Notes under the pieces: model-generated
Seen by the model: only the letters and a program-made list of their open reading frames with translations
Told to the model about the DNA's origin: nothing
Databases searched by the model: none
Source: Hofstenia miamia
Lineage: Eukaryota; Xenacoelomorpha; Acoela; Hofsteniidae
Reading direction: 5' to 3'
Length of the DNA stretch: 64,000 bases
NCBI GenBank assembly: GCA_900660155.1
Contig: CABFPE010000417.1
Span: 413,047-477,046, forward strand
Shown here: piece after piece, positions 1-12,849 of the stretch
Numbering within the stretch: the first letter of the stretch is position 1
Layout: each line of letters starts with the position of its first letter
Position numbers and translations under genes: made by a program

Positions 1-279
1 CAATGATAAATCATTACAAATTAAATTATTAATGACAAATTGTCAAATAATGTGTATAATTGACAAGTGATATGGAACTGGAACTTTACAGTCACCATTT
101 GATCAAATAGGTTGTACTCAATTACCCAAAGAATTACGTAACAGACTACATCTGTAAACGAAAGTCTATCAGTTCATGTTATAAAAGTACATGACATATC
201 ACTTGTATGCAGCTTTTGAGAACACAGGGTTGCTCTTTCTGCTGTCTTCAACGCACCGGAGCAGCCACTGGCGCTGTTC

Positions 280-2482
280 TTAATCGTGTGTCACTTTACT
301 GGCGTACTCGGAGGTCATTTGGACTGCTCGTTCAGCAGGGTCGTTAACCACTTTGACCTGATGAAGGAATGCGTCGAATATTTTGAAGTGGTCATTTGTT
401 TTCCACCCAGAAGATGGACGGTGGAGCCAATGAGTGTCATCGACACCAAGACAATGAAACACTAACCACGACCGATGTGTAATTAGTGAAGATACCTGTG
501 TCTCCATGGTATACTTGCAGTGAGGAAAACTAGGTTTTCCTGCACGAAAACGTTGCGGAACAGGATTCTCCAACAGCTTCTCTGCAATTGCCTCTTTCTC
601 GGAACTGATAAGTCTGTCACAACAAAGCGAGAAAACAGCCAGTTCTGGTACCAGATACCATTGATGTTTGTCGAAAGCTTTCAATACTGCTCCAGTAACG
701 TCAGTGTCAGTATGTTTGTATTTCAACATGTCTTTGTATAGCGTCAAATCATTGACAGCGGCATTTCAAGCCAATGAACATTCCAGCCAACGCACGGAAT
801 AAAACAAAGTGACAAAAGTCAAAAACCGTGTAAATTGACAAAGAAATTCATCAGAGAAGTTTAATTGATCAGAAAAAATACACATCTTTGAATATTATAG
901 GATAGATGACATCCAGCGTGCATGACTAACGCCACCTGGTTTCCTGATCACACCATTTGTTTCTCCACTCAACAAAATGATAGAGAGCTGGGCTAATTCC
1001 CTCTAGTCATCACGAAGAAAATACTTCTTATAAGACACCATCTCACTGATAACGGCGCTAATCTGATCACGACGTATTTGAAGCCAAAAACATGTAATGG
1101 GCAATGATTTCATTTCTACACTCTTGTCTATAGTGTTCCATTCCCTCTGAAACGCCACGAATTTGGTATTTACTTGTGCTGAAGTGCAACCAAATATTTC
1201 TGAGATGACTTGTTTCAAAACCACTTCATAGACGTGTGAGATGACTTGTTTCAAAACCACTTCATAGACGTGGTGCCGACATGCGAACTAAAGCAGTTTT
1301 TTCTTCATAAATCGTTCCACAATCACTGCAGCCCCATTTTCATATCCGGTGTTGCTTGCGGTTATGTCAAAGCATTGTCCAATGACATGATCTTCTAGAT
1401 CCCACGTCCGTAGCGCTTAAATAACAGCGTTTGCTTGTTCCATACCGCTGCTAGATTTTATAGCGGGAATTTCAAGAAATTTGCCTTCAGCTGCACCAGA
1501 ATAATCACTGACTAGAACAGCAAGTCTGTCTGCTTTTTCCAGAAAGTCTTTAACTAATTTGCTATCCCGGTGAAACTGACAGTTTGAAACTTTCCTCAAT
1601 AGAATGAGCTATCTTCTCGCGACTGATATTTCTTGACCGTCTGGCTGTACTTGGACTGATGACAAAGTCTTCAATACTGGTTGTAGTCGATGACTGTATT
1701 ACGGATGCGACTGTTGAAAATGTTTGATTTCGAGGAGTACCAAGTCTGTCTGAATTTGATGTTATTGTTTCAGAAAGAAGAATTCTTTTTTGGCAATTTC
1801 AAATCGACCCATTCTTTTTTGTCATGTGATTTTCTCTTTTCCTGACGTTTGAGTGTAGACGTAGATGGAATGTAATAATCATTTTCATTTTCACTTTCTT
1901 CCCTTTCAGAAGCAGAGTCACCAGACTGAACAGTAACATTCTGAAATTCTTGCCTTTGCTTTTCAATTTCTTGAAATTTTTCGAAACTTTTTGCCCTTTG
2001 CATTGCTCTCTTCTTTTTTCATCAAAGTGGTGCTTATTTATCCAAAACTAGCTTCTTCAGGACACTCCATTTGTCGCTTTAGGAATTCGTTATCTTCTTC
2101 ATTCTTTATCAGTTGAAAGGCATATTGGTGGCTGACGTCAAACAATTCGTCTATCTGCAGTAAAAACTATTTCCTTCGCGCGATAACAGTCATCCACTTT
2201 CATACGACTCTTTTTCAGACTCTGATATTGTTGATACAATTTCTTTAGTTTACGTACCATGCTAGTATGTGCCATAGTAGGAATTCCAGCTTTTTCCCGA
2301 AATATCAGAAATTCCTCTAGTATTCGTTTGCAACTCTCTGATACAGACAGGTCTTCTTCATAGTGGTGGTACAGGAACTTAAGTAATACTTTGCGTTTTG
2401 TGGGTAAATGAGCGCCAGTAATAGTTGGTGCTCCTTTGTCAACTAGATGTCCGTCAGGTCCACTCCTCGTCGAACAGGCCAT
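280..2482 (-). pseudogene. Decayed transposon-type protein gene, superfamily not assigned
   Basis: On the minus strand, protein-like blocks follow each other in the expected order but in changing frames: 2482-2138 (114 codons, starting at an ATG), 2003-1770, 1599-1417, 1260-1003 and 747-280 (155 codons). The first block has a Lys/Arg-rich stretch (PTKRKVLLKFLYHHYEEDL) and ends in charged helices. The third contains LAVLVSDYSG. The last has a Cys-containing block (LAVFSLCCDRLISSEKE) and a C-terminal NDPAERAVQMTSEYASK. From memory, proteins of this build occur in many copies as uncharacterised, transposon-like proteins in insects and cnidarians, but I cannot name the transposase superfamily and saw no inverted repeats. 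The frame changes and stops between blocks mean it is no longer functional. A tandem duplication inside it (1201-1272) adds to the damage. It is not a host gene as far as I can tell. Confidence 0.55.
1201..1272. repeat. Perfect 36-bp tandem duplication (2 copies)
   Basis: Bases 1201-1236 and 1237-1272 are identical. The unit starts TGAGATGACTTGTTTC and ends AGACGTG. Thirty-six bases is a multiple of three, so this copy adds 12 codons in the minus-strand frame (visible as the repeated VLKQVIS peptide) without changing frame. The perfect identity inside an otherwise decayed gene suggests either a recent slippage event or an assembly artefact. Confidence 0.9.
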
Positions 2483-4848
2483 CTGAAATCAATAAATACT
2501 CAGTACAAATCCTTTGATCAATTGATTAAACGGCATGCAGAATTTAATCAAATTAGTTAAGTCATAAATCTATTCAGCTACACGCTGAGCGAACGCAGTC
2601 AAATCCCAACGGAATAGCATTTTTTTATTTTTTAGAACTAGTTAATAGATCGACTGATCAACATATTTTAAGCATATTGAAACGTTAATCTTTTAAAATA
2701 GATGATAGTGATAATGAAATCCAAATTAGCGCCTATTAGTAGTTAGATTTTTTAAACTAAAGTATTCTTACTAAAGTATTTTAAATCATTATTCGCTCCT
2801 ATTAATAATAATATTATTAATTTTAAAGTAAAGCTTACTGCTAAATCTAAATCAAGCTACAATCTCTACACAATAATAGCTTGTCGTGTGAGAAAATAGC
2901 GACGCGATGAGAATCACTCACACTCAAATTTCCTGTTCTTGAAATTGAAAAAAAATATCATTATTTTAAACTTGCTTCTCTTAATAATTAATAATTTTAA
3001 ACAAAAGCTTACTAATAAGGCCAAATATTCTACAATCTCCACACATCCAATCAAATAGGAAATCTAAAATATTACCTATATCAACAATGACATGATGGCG
3101 AGATAATTACTGTTTATCTACCAAGCAATGAGAAAAATATGCAATTTTGCGGAACCTCTAAAAATATATTAAGTCTCTCCAAATTTGGCATGAAAGTAGG
3201 GAAGGGGTGTGGTAACAGGGGTATGGAGTGTAGAAGTTGAAAAAACAAGTTTGATTTTTTTCATGCATTTTTGGACAATCTTAATGGGTAGTTATTGCAT
3301 TTCATGGTTTCATTGCAGTTCGAGCTCGCTTAATTTAAATTTTCAGCAACACTCTTAGGTGTGTACAAAAAATAATCTACCATCAATTTGTTCTTCACAG
3401 CTGTGATATCAACAAATGTTTGCATCATGTTGTTCAGACCGTCTTTTTCCAAAGAATTGAAGTAATGGTCGATGTTGACAATTTCGAATACCAAGCATTT
3501 TTTAGTTGTGAAACAAAAAATATATTGTTCTCATCAACGCCAATTAATGCATATTTTATTTTCGATAGGTTCAAATCAGAAAAATGTTACACATGGTTGA
3601 CGATTTGTAGTTGCTGCCGTTTCATTAATTGTTTCGATGTTCTAATCTTACACACTCACACTTATAAGTCATTAAGTATATATTATTACTGTGGAATAAA
3701 TGTAGGTTGTGCTCAAGCTCCACTTCGTGGCGTTTTGCAAGCTCAGCTCATTTCAAAGTTTGTGTACCACCTAAATTCGAGTTTGTGTGTTCAACAATTC
3801 TTATTAGATCCCCTTCTTTCTAGCAAATAATTATCAGATGCTGTTTTGTTTATAGCAGTTTCTGCATCCACAAGATATATACAGTTAAATAATTATTTGT
3901 CCTCTTCTACCGTCCGATTAAGCCGTGTCGCTAAAATCCGCCCATTTTAGCCAAGTTTAAGTTAAAAATTTGGATCTAAATTTTTTGTTCTGCCGAAAAT
4001 GCTGAAATTGAGAAAGTTTTACAGAAAATCTGTGTACACATTATGGAAAGCACTAGAGGTTTTTTCCAGAAAGTTGTGAATTTTCACAAGTAGATCAATT
4101 AAAATAGCAGATGGAAATTTTGTAGTGGGTGTTGCTGTACTATTTCTCATACTTGATATACATTTTACAAATTCAAACACCACGCCACTGTTTATACTTT
4201 ATAGTTGAACAAAATCCTTGAAAATATATATTTCTTAACTATTTATGGAATAAACAATATACTAATAAATTCATGTTTGTGCTTTGCAAACTTCACTATA
4301 CTCAATATTTTAAATATATTCGTAGTTTTTTCAATCACCCGAAAATATAAAAATTATTCCGAAATTTGACATTTTTTCCCAGAATCGCAGGCTTGTTCAA
4401 TATCTTATCTTTTTTCAAAAAAGCAAAAAATTGATTATTTAGATAATGTTTTCGTTCAAGATATTCTAGATTATCTCGATTAATTGTATATATTAGTATT
4501 TTGTCCAATATCATGACTACAATCATTACTCTTTGTTAATTTTCTTGGTAACAAGGTTACCATTCCAAACTTATTTTATTATATTGAATATTGCATGTAA
4601 TGGCGCATATCTAAAGCATTCAGTAGCTAAACTTATAGTTAAAATTTTGTTACAAGAGTTAATTCATTTCTCTAATATGTATACAATCTGTTATTAAATT
4701 TTGATTTTAAACTATATATTCTATAATATCATCTAATAATAGTAGAAAATTGTTATCATAAGTTAATTGCAAATGATGTATATTGCTTTTTACAACACAT
4801 TATTCTCTTTAATTTTCCGAAGTAGTATTTTCTATTATTTTCTAGTGC

Positions 4849-4889
<41 letters not shown>

Positions 4890-4943
4890 TTTCTAACTCT
4901 TGATTATCAGTCATGATCTCCTGTTACACTTGAAAATTTTTAG
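2483..4943. other. Noncoding AT-rich stretch with a diverged local repeat
   Basis: No supported gene. Two diverged segments near 2805-2874 and 2981-3047 share the pattern attaattttaaa-AAGCTTACT-aa-TCTACAATCTC-acac, a likely old tandem or dispersed repeat. A (TA)n tract lies at 4852-4887, shortly before the first host exon. An open stretch at 3420-3830 (+) has no recognisable protein character and was not called. Confidence 0.5.
4852..4887. repeat. (TA)n microsatellite
   Basis: An uninterrupted TA dinucleotide run of about 36 bases, just upstream of the first host exon. Confidence 0.95.
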
Positions 4944-5020
4944 GGGCTTTAAAAGTGGACTTACTGCTGAATTAATGGTTCGAAGAGCGAAGAAGATGAA
5001 TCGCAAAACACGTGTTTTAG
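4944..5020 (+). CDS. Host gene, exon 1 of those visible (internal)
   Basis: Seventy-seven bases between an acceptor (aaaatttttag) and a donor (gtataa). Base 4944 completes a codon; the frame then reads GFKSGLTAELMVRRAKKMNR followed by KTRVL and one base of a split Gly codon. That Gly codon is completed exactly by the exon at 14125, with no in-frame stop. The peptide is basic and looks helical. I do not recognise the protein. The upstream exon must end with two bases of a codon; I could not find it, so the 5' part of the gene lies before this window or was missed. The following intron is 9.1 kb and holds hAT, Tc1 and piggyBac remnants. The call rests on splice signals and phase agreement with four further exons; RNA evidence is lacking. 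Confidence 0.5.
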
Positions 5021-8000
5021 GTATAAATTAACTACAATGATAATTATAACGGTGGATATTTTTCAGCCCGTAAATATTTTGGTTGATTCCTCATGCGTTT
5101 GTATTTCGTGTGTTGTTTCTCATTGCATGTTGCAATTCTCAATTCAACATAAATTCACATAATCGTTGAATTGCATATTGTAATCATTGGGAAGTCATTG
5201 TTTCAAAATTTCTTTAGCAATTTTTAAAGCAATTGTCACATAGTTGAGCAGGTGAAAAAAATATTACAATCGAGATTTTAAATTTAATTTCTTCCAATCA
5301 ACCCTAGGTTTTCAGACAACAATTTCAATCTGTAAACGCGCAATTGTACATGTATTTGGATTTGTTTATCTGAAGGAATAAGGCTTCTAGATTGGGTTAT
5401 CCTCTTCTATACTACTTGCAAACATTCATTGATTAATATCATCAACACTCAACATCTATATTGGCTTCATTGATCAATCAGGTTGCATCGTGGTTGCTAT
5501 GCTGTTGCAAAGTTAGTTTTCGGCTTATTGATTTTGAATACAATTTTTAGGATGCGTTCATTTGACACTTTATTGCGCCTTTTAGCTATTGTTCTATTTA
5601 GAACTGATATTTTTTAAATATCATTGTTTAATATACATGGTGGAATCTACCAATGTCCACATTTATATAACTTAAATAATATTTCGTGGGGTTTGTTGCA
5701 AGACAATAATTAAGGATTAAAATTTTATTACATATAAACATATTTGACTTAGTTCTATTTATGTCTATTTGACGGCAAATTATTTTTAATAAATAAGTCA
5801 AGCGATTTTGAAATGAAAGAAGAGTTGTGCAATATTTTAGAATCCGTGTACACTAGCTGATCTGTTTTGAATTTCATGCGCCACCTCAAAATAGTCCGTT
5901 TTTATAAACCGCTTGAGCATTTACTTATGGGAGCTTTTGCGATAATATGGATCCGCATGATAAAATCCGAGATTTCAAAATTGTTTTAAAGCCAACCCCA
6001 CAAAATTGACCTCACATTTAGAAAGTTATTAAAGTTTTAAATGTGGAATATTTGGATGTTCTATTCTACATTAGAATGTCAAATACTAATTCTAATCTCA
6101 ATTAAAATCGCTCTTTTGATATTTTGATGTTAATGAGGAAACTAACCCATAATATTTTTTATAAAAAAGGTCGATTTCCTCAATTAATTTTTTAAAAAGA
6201 TTTTTCTATAATTTCAGCCTACATTACACAAGAGTTGATTATTTTTGTTTTTCAGAATTTTCTATTTTTTAGTAGACTCTAATTAAAAGCCAATTTGAAC
6301 GTAGACATATCTTAAATGTGTATATAAACAAATAGTAAAATTGATTGATTTTACCAATGATTTTGTATTGAATCACAATTTGTATATTTTACATCCCTTA
6401 ACATTTTGATCGAGATTTTGTTGATACATTTGCAATACATAAGTTTATACTCAATTGCCAAAATTTCCAATATCACAATCACTAAGACTCCAATTACTTC
6501 CAGTCTAAAGCGCGTTACTTTATAATAACAAAGCTTAATGATCTTATCATTTATTTTAACAGACAGTGTTCACTGCGTCAAAATATTTGCAATTCGCTGT
6601 TCTAAGATACTAAGAAATAATAATTTCCTTTCTTGTATTGAGATTTATGGTTGAATCACCCGGCTTCTAACCTATATTTTATTTTCAAAAGTTATGTATC
6701 TGGTTTCGTACTATAGCCACATTATTTATTGACTCCATTAACATTGAGTCGTTTCGAAGTTTCTGAACATTTTTTGCACATTTAACTGATAATATTCATT
6801 TCAATTTAAATTGTGAAATATAAAAGTACAATTTCAAAAACAGTTTTCACCGGAATTTTGTGAAATGCAACTAGCATGTTCTTAATCAATTAAGTATTTT
6901 GGCTTTCCAAACATTTAAAGTTTTTTTGATTGGTCGTTTTTTCATTTTAATCAATAACTATAATTTTGACAAGCATTCGATAATCAGATTTATTTTCGTT
7001 AGTGGAGATTTATTTGTCAAAGCTGTGTTTGAGAGGTAGTAACAAAATTACTTTCAGGTAATCTTTGGGATAATCTGAAAGTACAAAATTAACTTTTACC
7101 AACTTCCTCATGTGACCTCCAATTGCTTTATGTTTTATAAATGTCACCTACTCATTGTAATATAATTTTTTATTTTGATAGACCAGTTTTAAATGGACTT
7201 ACTTTAGCCTCCCCTTTAAGATATTAATTTAACAAATTAATTGTCGTATCGCCATGTATTGGTAACAACATATTTTCAAATACTCAGGGTTTATTAGCAT
7301 GGCCTCTATTACGCCATTTTTAGTGTAAATACATATTAAGTGGTAGAATTAAGCTCTACAATATGTTTAAAAGGAATATATTGCATTTTCCTGACAAGAG
7401 TAAATTTTTTTTTTTCGGTGTCAGCCATTTTGCCATAAATGATCCCACAATTAATGTTAATATTTTTTGTTACTTTTTATAATTTTACTCAATGAAAATT
7501 TATATTGAAATGTAAACTCTTATAAAATTTCATTATCTGTAAATTTTCGAACGACCGTTGAAATAGTTATTGGCCAGCTTCAAAGCTAATAATTCATAAT
7601 TGTTTATTTAATACTATTGAATCACTTATCGAACTAGATTCCAATAGATGTTGAGCTTTCGTAGTCGTTTGAAAATGTAAATCTTAAACTGCTTTTAAAT
7701 TGCGAATGTCGCATTTAATTTTCCGCAAATCAACTCTTAACAAATCTATTAGAATTATCTTTTAGTGATTGTTCTGTTTAGCGGAAACATTTTTATGATT
7801 AGTTAACGTCTTTTAAAAAATTAGGCGCTGTCGACTTTTAACAGATTCATAAAACATCTCCAAAATAATTGCAGTTTAGATTATATAGTTTTTCGCTAAA
7901 CCATAACATAATATTGTGTAAAATCTTAATTATCAGTAACATTTGTTACTATTTTATAACTTAATAACTAACGTTACTTGTTGCTATTATTGTCAAATAG

Positions 8001-8028
8001 GGTTGCGATAGGAAATAAGCATGTGATG
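5021..8028. other. Intron 1, 5' part: nothing recognised
   Basis: Three kilobases of AT-rich, stop-rich sequence with no coding block, repeat or inverted-repeat structure that I could support. It is probably intron of the + strand host gene together with transposon remnants too old to read. Confidence 0.5.
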
Positions 8029-8551
8029 CAGGGGCGATTTTTTATGCCCAAGCCCGGCCCAATTAATTTTTCTTTTATTTAACTGATATTGTCTTGTGCC
8101 TCAATTTGATTGAATAATTTGCATAATGTTTTGATTAATATGTGCATATCCATTTTAGTCCGTCAAAAATGCAAATTCAAATTGCATTGTTAACCTTAAT
8201 TCTATAATTATTACCAGGAGTTATCGCTGGATGCAATCGTCCTTTTTATTATTTAGAGAACATATCAGTTCTTATATATTCAACTACTAAAATTCTCTCC
8301 CAACTTACATCAACTTACGTCAGCACAAAATGAGAGTTTTCAGAAACGCTCTCTGTTTCTTGCAGACAAAATCAAAATGTTAGAAGTATTACATTAGCCA
8401 ACAATGCAGGGTTGATTAAACTTAAATAGAATGTTTTCATAATTTGCAAAGTTTAAGTTTTTAAGTGAAAATTTTTCATGGGTTTTAAATACCAATTAAT
8501 CGTTAGGCCCAAACCTGGCCCGGGTTTAGGCCGAGCCCAATTCCAACTCTG
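8029..8551. mobile_element. hAT-like non-autonomous element (MITE)
   Basis: The left end begins CAGGGGCGATTTTTTATGCC. The right end, read on the minus strand, begins CAGAGTTGGAATTGGGC, followed by several GGCC/GGGC-rich motifs near both ends. The interior has no coding capacity. A second copy in opposite orientation starts at 54469 with the same CAGAGTTGGAATTGGG end; the two also share interior sequence (around 8225-8330 here and 54760-54860 there), confirming a dispersed family. The 8-bp flanks (ATGTGATG and ATGAAAAG) match at only five positions, so the target duplication is weak. CAG-starting ends are typical of hAT elements. Confidence 0.65.
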
Positions 8552-9189
8552 ATGAAAAGCTATTGCTGAAATACATTATCCAGCAGTATTATTCAAAAGC
8601 TTCTTAATCATGCGAAATTTTGCAAAATTTGTGGCCTATGTATATTTATATTAACAGCGGGCGTAATGATCAATGCAATTCAGATATAATTACAGTACAC
8701 AAAATTCACATAATGGAATGCTAATTGTGTGTGCAAGTAGAGTAAACAATAGAAAGTATGTGGACAACGTGCTTTTAAGTTTTTATCTTTAACTATTGAG
8801 AATACCAATTTAGTACTGCTAAAGCTCAACAATATGTCTTTGCGCAGGCAATGCCTTTGAATGAGGTTTTTAGAAAGGTGATTGTGTGGTTTAGATGCCG
8901 GCGTGTATCATGCATGAATTGCTTAAGTTTGGTATTAAAATCACCATAATGACTCTTGATTATGATTTCAACTGGTTGTGAATTTAATTTTATGTTATGA
9001 AATATTTGTAATATACAGTGTTGTTTCAAAGGATTTCACCATCACATTTTTTTTAAATTCTTACCAATTACTTAATTCTATTATATCAAAATATACGAAT
9101 TAAAAAGTTGAATAAAAATATTTTTTGTGTAAATTGGCCTTGTGTAAGACATTACGGATGTTTATAGAAAGCAAATTTTTAAAACTATT

Positions 9190-11877
9190 TAGGTTAAAAT
9201 AAGATTATTAGCTAATTGACTTTCCATTGCATTTAATAACTTGAATGCATCGGTTTTTCATGGAAAAAACTATTTTTTAAAGTATTCTGTGGGTATTTTG
9301 TCTCACTCATTCAAAATGCTTAACTTCGTCTTCTCAATGTATTTATTTTGCTTATCATCATCATACATGCATTTTGCAAGTCTGCTCCAAACATTTTCAA
9401 TGGGATTTAAGTTTGCGAAAAGTCCTAGTCATTTCATAGTGTTGATATTTTTGTGCAAAAAACCTCTTTGGTGATACTACGTTGTGTGAATGCTTGTGTT
9501 GTCATGCTGAAACACAAAATCAATACCGTGTTTGAGGTTTGCATTTGGTCGGAGATTGTTAACGTAAATACGTTCAAGGAATGTAATTCAGTTTCTACTA
9601 GGATAGGAAACCCTACTCATATCCTCACACCCTCACTGCTTTTTTGACGACTAAAAAACGATACCTTTTCTTTGCTAATGTCGTGCCAGTAGTATTGCTA
9701 TCGCGTCTGGTCCACCTAAATCTGAGAATACAACTTTTTCACAAATAGCACCATGGTAAACCATTTCATGCCCCATAGTACACCTGATTCCATATACGCC
9801 TTGGTAATCTTTGACACTTTATTTCTCTTTATATATTTCAAAAAATTGGACGAATTTAGGTGTCTACAAATTGTACTACGCGAAAAATTGTATTGCAGCT
9901 CCGTTTTCAATTTGTCAACACTGGAAAATCCTTTTGGACATGCTCGTATAAGCTTGCGGACCACTCTTTATGTCACTTTTGATTCGTCTCAGGGGTCGGA
10001 TTTTTAGTGAAACGATTTCGATCAAATGATCGAACTAAATAGTGAACAAAAAACAGCAATTTAGTGAAACATTTAGTGCATTTATTCAGGTACAATTTTA
10101 CTGTTATTGTAACGACCAAAAAAGTATTTTTCAAAATTTTTTTAATTTTTTCCCAGAAAAGCAGTTTGTTTTTGTAGAAAACTGCCAAGCACTGAAAGCC
10201 GTCTTTCAATATCACAAGTCGTTATTGAACAAAAGTTGAAAATTGATGCATCAGGGGCGGTAACAAGTTTTTGTCGTAGTTCTCCCAGGCCAGTGTTCTC
10301 CATCAGCAACTTTCATTTTCTCCAGCAAATATCGGTGGCAGGCGAAACTAGTTTGAGGTTTTCAAGAGTTTCATTAAGTGTATCCAAAATTTTCAACGAC
10401 TCCTGAACGTTTAATGATGACCCCTGTAATTTTGTTTGGGTTTCAGCAATGATGTTTACACTTCGAATATGAGCAAATTCACGAAATATACTATTTGTAT
10501 CCAGTAAGACCACCAAATCTGATATCTGGGCATTAAGCTCGTGATCGAATTCAATTATAAGATTTTTGAAGTCGGTCCAGTTATTAAAAACCCAAAATGC
10601 CGCATGCAGCCAATTACCCCTACCGAGTAAGACAAGGGGTAAGGTATGTTGGTTTTCCGGAATCCAGCAACTGTTTTTTCAGACTTGCTTGCTTAAAATA
10701 TTTTTTCACCAAATTGACAGTTTTGTTGACGTCTTCGTACTTGACAGACAGCTCAGCGGAAAGTCTTGCAACGTTATGAGCAGTGCAAACAATATGCACC
10801 AAATGAGGACCAATTTCTGATTTTAAGGCCTTGATGTTGTATGCGGCTCCATCCGATAACAAGATAGGAATTTTTCCATACGTGATGTCTTCACAATAAA
10901 TTCATTTGAGCGCTTCTGTTGCTGAATAATTGTGGCATTAGCATTTTTGTTGATACCCAATTTTGTTAAAGAAACAGATACGGTTTGTTGGCCTGGTAAG
11001 TACATTTAAACACCAACAATGACTGCAAAAATTGTCTCTTCATCATGTGTACTCACCTCGTCAACTTGAATATAAATATCCATATTTTTCAAGATATTGT
11101 AACCATCTGACTTCATTTTGTCGTAAGCGCATGGGCACTTCTACCAAATTCTTCCTCTAGGACATTTCGTAAACCACCTCTTGTTAAACCGTTGAACGGT
11201 AACCCAGCTGATAACCACTCGGTAACAAACCTCTCCCAGTAATCCGATGTACTGTTATTTGGCGTGTTAAATAACTGAGCTTGAGCCATTTTCTTCTTAG
11301 CATTTTGGAAATGTGAAGACATTTCAATATGCTGTGATGCTTGCGTTTTCTGCGTCACAGAAAATGTTCCTTGCACAGTAATACAGGCATATTGTCGAAC
11401 ATACTTATCACTTGCGTCACTTTTGAGGCCCTTCGCAGTTAATGTAAATGAACAGGAACAAGTCTGTCAATAAAGCAGCCTTTGTTAATGTTTACTCGTC
11501 TATTCAACAGTCAAATTATCTAAAAATACATGATTTAGGTAACGATTTGGTGAATAGTGAAAACTATCCCCATTTAGTGAATTTTAGTGAAAAAAAATAG
11601 GGTTTAAAACAGTAAAAATGGCGTTTTCTTATTTAAAACAAAATAGAATCAGGTTCAGGTATTTAGTGAATTGCCTATGGTTCACTAAAAGTCCGGGCCT
11701 GATTCGTCCTTTAACATAATTGGTGTCATTAGTTCCTGGGTCTCGCAAAAACCGAGATATAACATCCTTTAGGCGTTTTACGATCTTTGCAATTTCTCTT
11801 ATGATTTTCCTTCCTTTTTCAGTACCATAATAGCACTCACCTCTTTGATATACAGTGAGCTGGCTAGCTCTTCCCAT
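9190..11877 (-). mobile_element. Tc1-like transposon, decayed, split by a hAT insertion
   Basis: The transposase runs on the minus strand. Its N-terminal helix-turn-helix part begins at the ATG at 11877 (MGRASQLTVYQRG, then EIAKIVKRLKDVISRFLRDP). The frame is interrupted at 11701/9990 by a hAT element and resumes at 9964-9716 (VRKLIRACPKGFSS, then KTELQYNFSRSTICRHL), matching the second DNA-binding region of Tc1 transposases. The C-terminal catalytic block lies at 9474-9241, where NLNPIENVWSRLAKCMYDDD gives the DLNPIEN-W signature of the last acidic residue of a DDE domain. Frameshifts and stops are present in all parts and the middle of the catalytic domain is scrambled, so the element is dead. 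Terminal inverted repeats could not be defined. It resembles the better-preserved Tc1-like element at 43703-45284. Confidence 0.8.
9990..11701 (-). mobile_element. hAT transposon, decayed, inserted in a Tc1 element
   Basis: The ends are clear. The left begins CAGGGGTCGGATTTTTAGTGAA, here given as CAGGGGTCGG plus ATTTTTAGTGAA. The right, read on the minus strand, begins CAGGCCCGGACTTTTAGTG. An 8-bp target duplication flanks it (ATTCGTCT at 9982-9989, ATTCGTCC at 11702-11709; equivalently GATTCGTC on both sides). Minus-strand coding blocks at 11376-11113, 11005-10823, 10862-10620 and 10516-10313 carry hAT transposase features, including the LSDGAAYN motif and HIVCTAHNVARLSAEL of the RNase-H-like core (TDGA and C-AH-L in typical hATs). 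The frames are broken by several stops and frameshifts, so no active protein is expected. Removing the element restores one continuous Tc1 segment. Confidence 0.85.
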
Positions 11878-12177
11878 GTTATTTACACAGTAAATTGGCG
11901 TAGAATACTTCGGGTTTGTTAATTGTTTATATAGCCTAATTACTTCCAGTTGTATTGTATATAGATTTTTTTAATTTTGAAATTTGAGAATTAATGCTGT
12001 ACGTAACCTTATGCTCTCGCAATTTACAAAAATATGTATTTTCTTATTCAATTTGTTAAAATATTGAACTCTTTATCCCTCTGTTGATTGTGAAAATGCT
12101 ACGCTTTAATGTATTTTGTATTTGCGCACAATTTTTAGGAAAGCTCAGTAATATTCGTAAATTTCTGCACGTTTTAC

Positions 12178-12810
12178 TTATGAATCTTGTAACATACAGT
12201 TTCTACTGACAATGTATGAAATCTGGTCATTGAACAATGCTTTATTGAACGGATAAGCAAGACAAACGCACCAATTATGAATACAATTAACAGATGAATT
12301 GTCCGCAGGAATATCTGCTAATTTTGAGCAGGAAAAGCATCTTCCTTTCACTGAAGTTTGTACGCGAGACACTTGCGATGGTAGTTCCTGACTGAAAGTG
12401 GTGTGGAGAGCTCGCTACTAAGAACATTTACCATCTTTACGTTCTTAGCTTTACATTCAACGATTTGAATATTGTCTCTCGTGTAAAGGAATTGAAAAGT
12501 ATGCAATGGTTTATCTCTATGGCTTCTTATTTCCCGGCGAACTTCTCTTTGATTTTGTATTATTGTTTCCAACAGTGTCATGTCTCTCTCCAAGAGCTTT
12601 CGAGACAGTGTGTTGTGTGCAAAAAAGTGCTCAACTAGTGGTCAGTCTTCTCTGGTTTCATCCTTTCAAGTACAAATCACAATGTTCCAGCAGTATGCAG
12701 AGGTCGAATCATTGAGACACCAAAATTTCAATGCAGACCTCTCTCAGACGAGGTCCCCACGCTTGTTGAGGACAGCTGAGCTGTTGTTGATGTCAAGCAG
12801 CCAATCAGTG
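12178..12810 (-). mobile_element. piggyBac-like transposase fragment
   Basis: Minus-strand frames match the C-terminal half of a piggyBac transposase. They read, in order, ALKFWCLNDSTSAYCWNI, HNTLSRKLLERDMTLLETI, EIRSHRDKPLHTFQFLYTRD, NVKMVNVLSSELSTP, then a Cys-containing tail (VKGRCFSCSKLAD, CIHNWCVC) at the place of the family's C-terminal zinc-binding domain. The main intact frame is 12593-12348; the tail is in another frame at 12372-12178, and the most N-terminal block near 12715-12800 is in a third. The N-terminal half and both transposon ends are absent or unreadable, so this is a dead fragment. It sits in the first large intron of the host gene. I am confident of the family and not of the outer boundaries. 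Confidence 0.75.
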
Positions 12811-12849
12811 CAATGCTTTCATATCGTGTTATTTTATATCAAGTGATTC

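Noticed and set aside
3420-3830. 136-codon plus-strand open frame
   Set aside because: It starts at TTG, has no recognisable domain, a very Phe/Tyr/Cys-rich composition as expected of translated AT-rich DNA, and no splice or promoter context.
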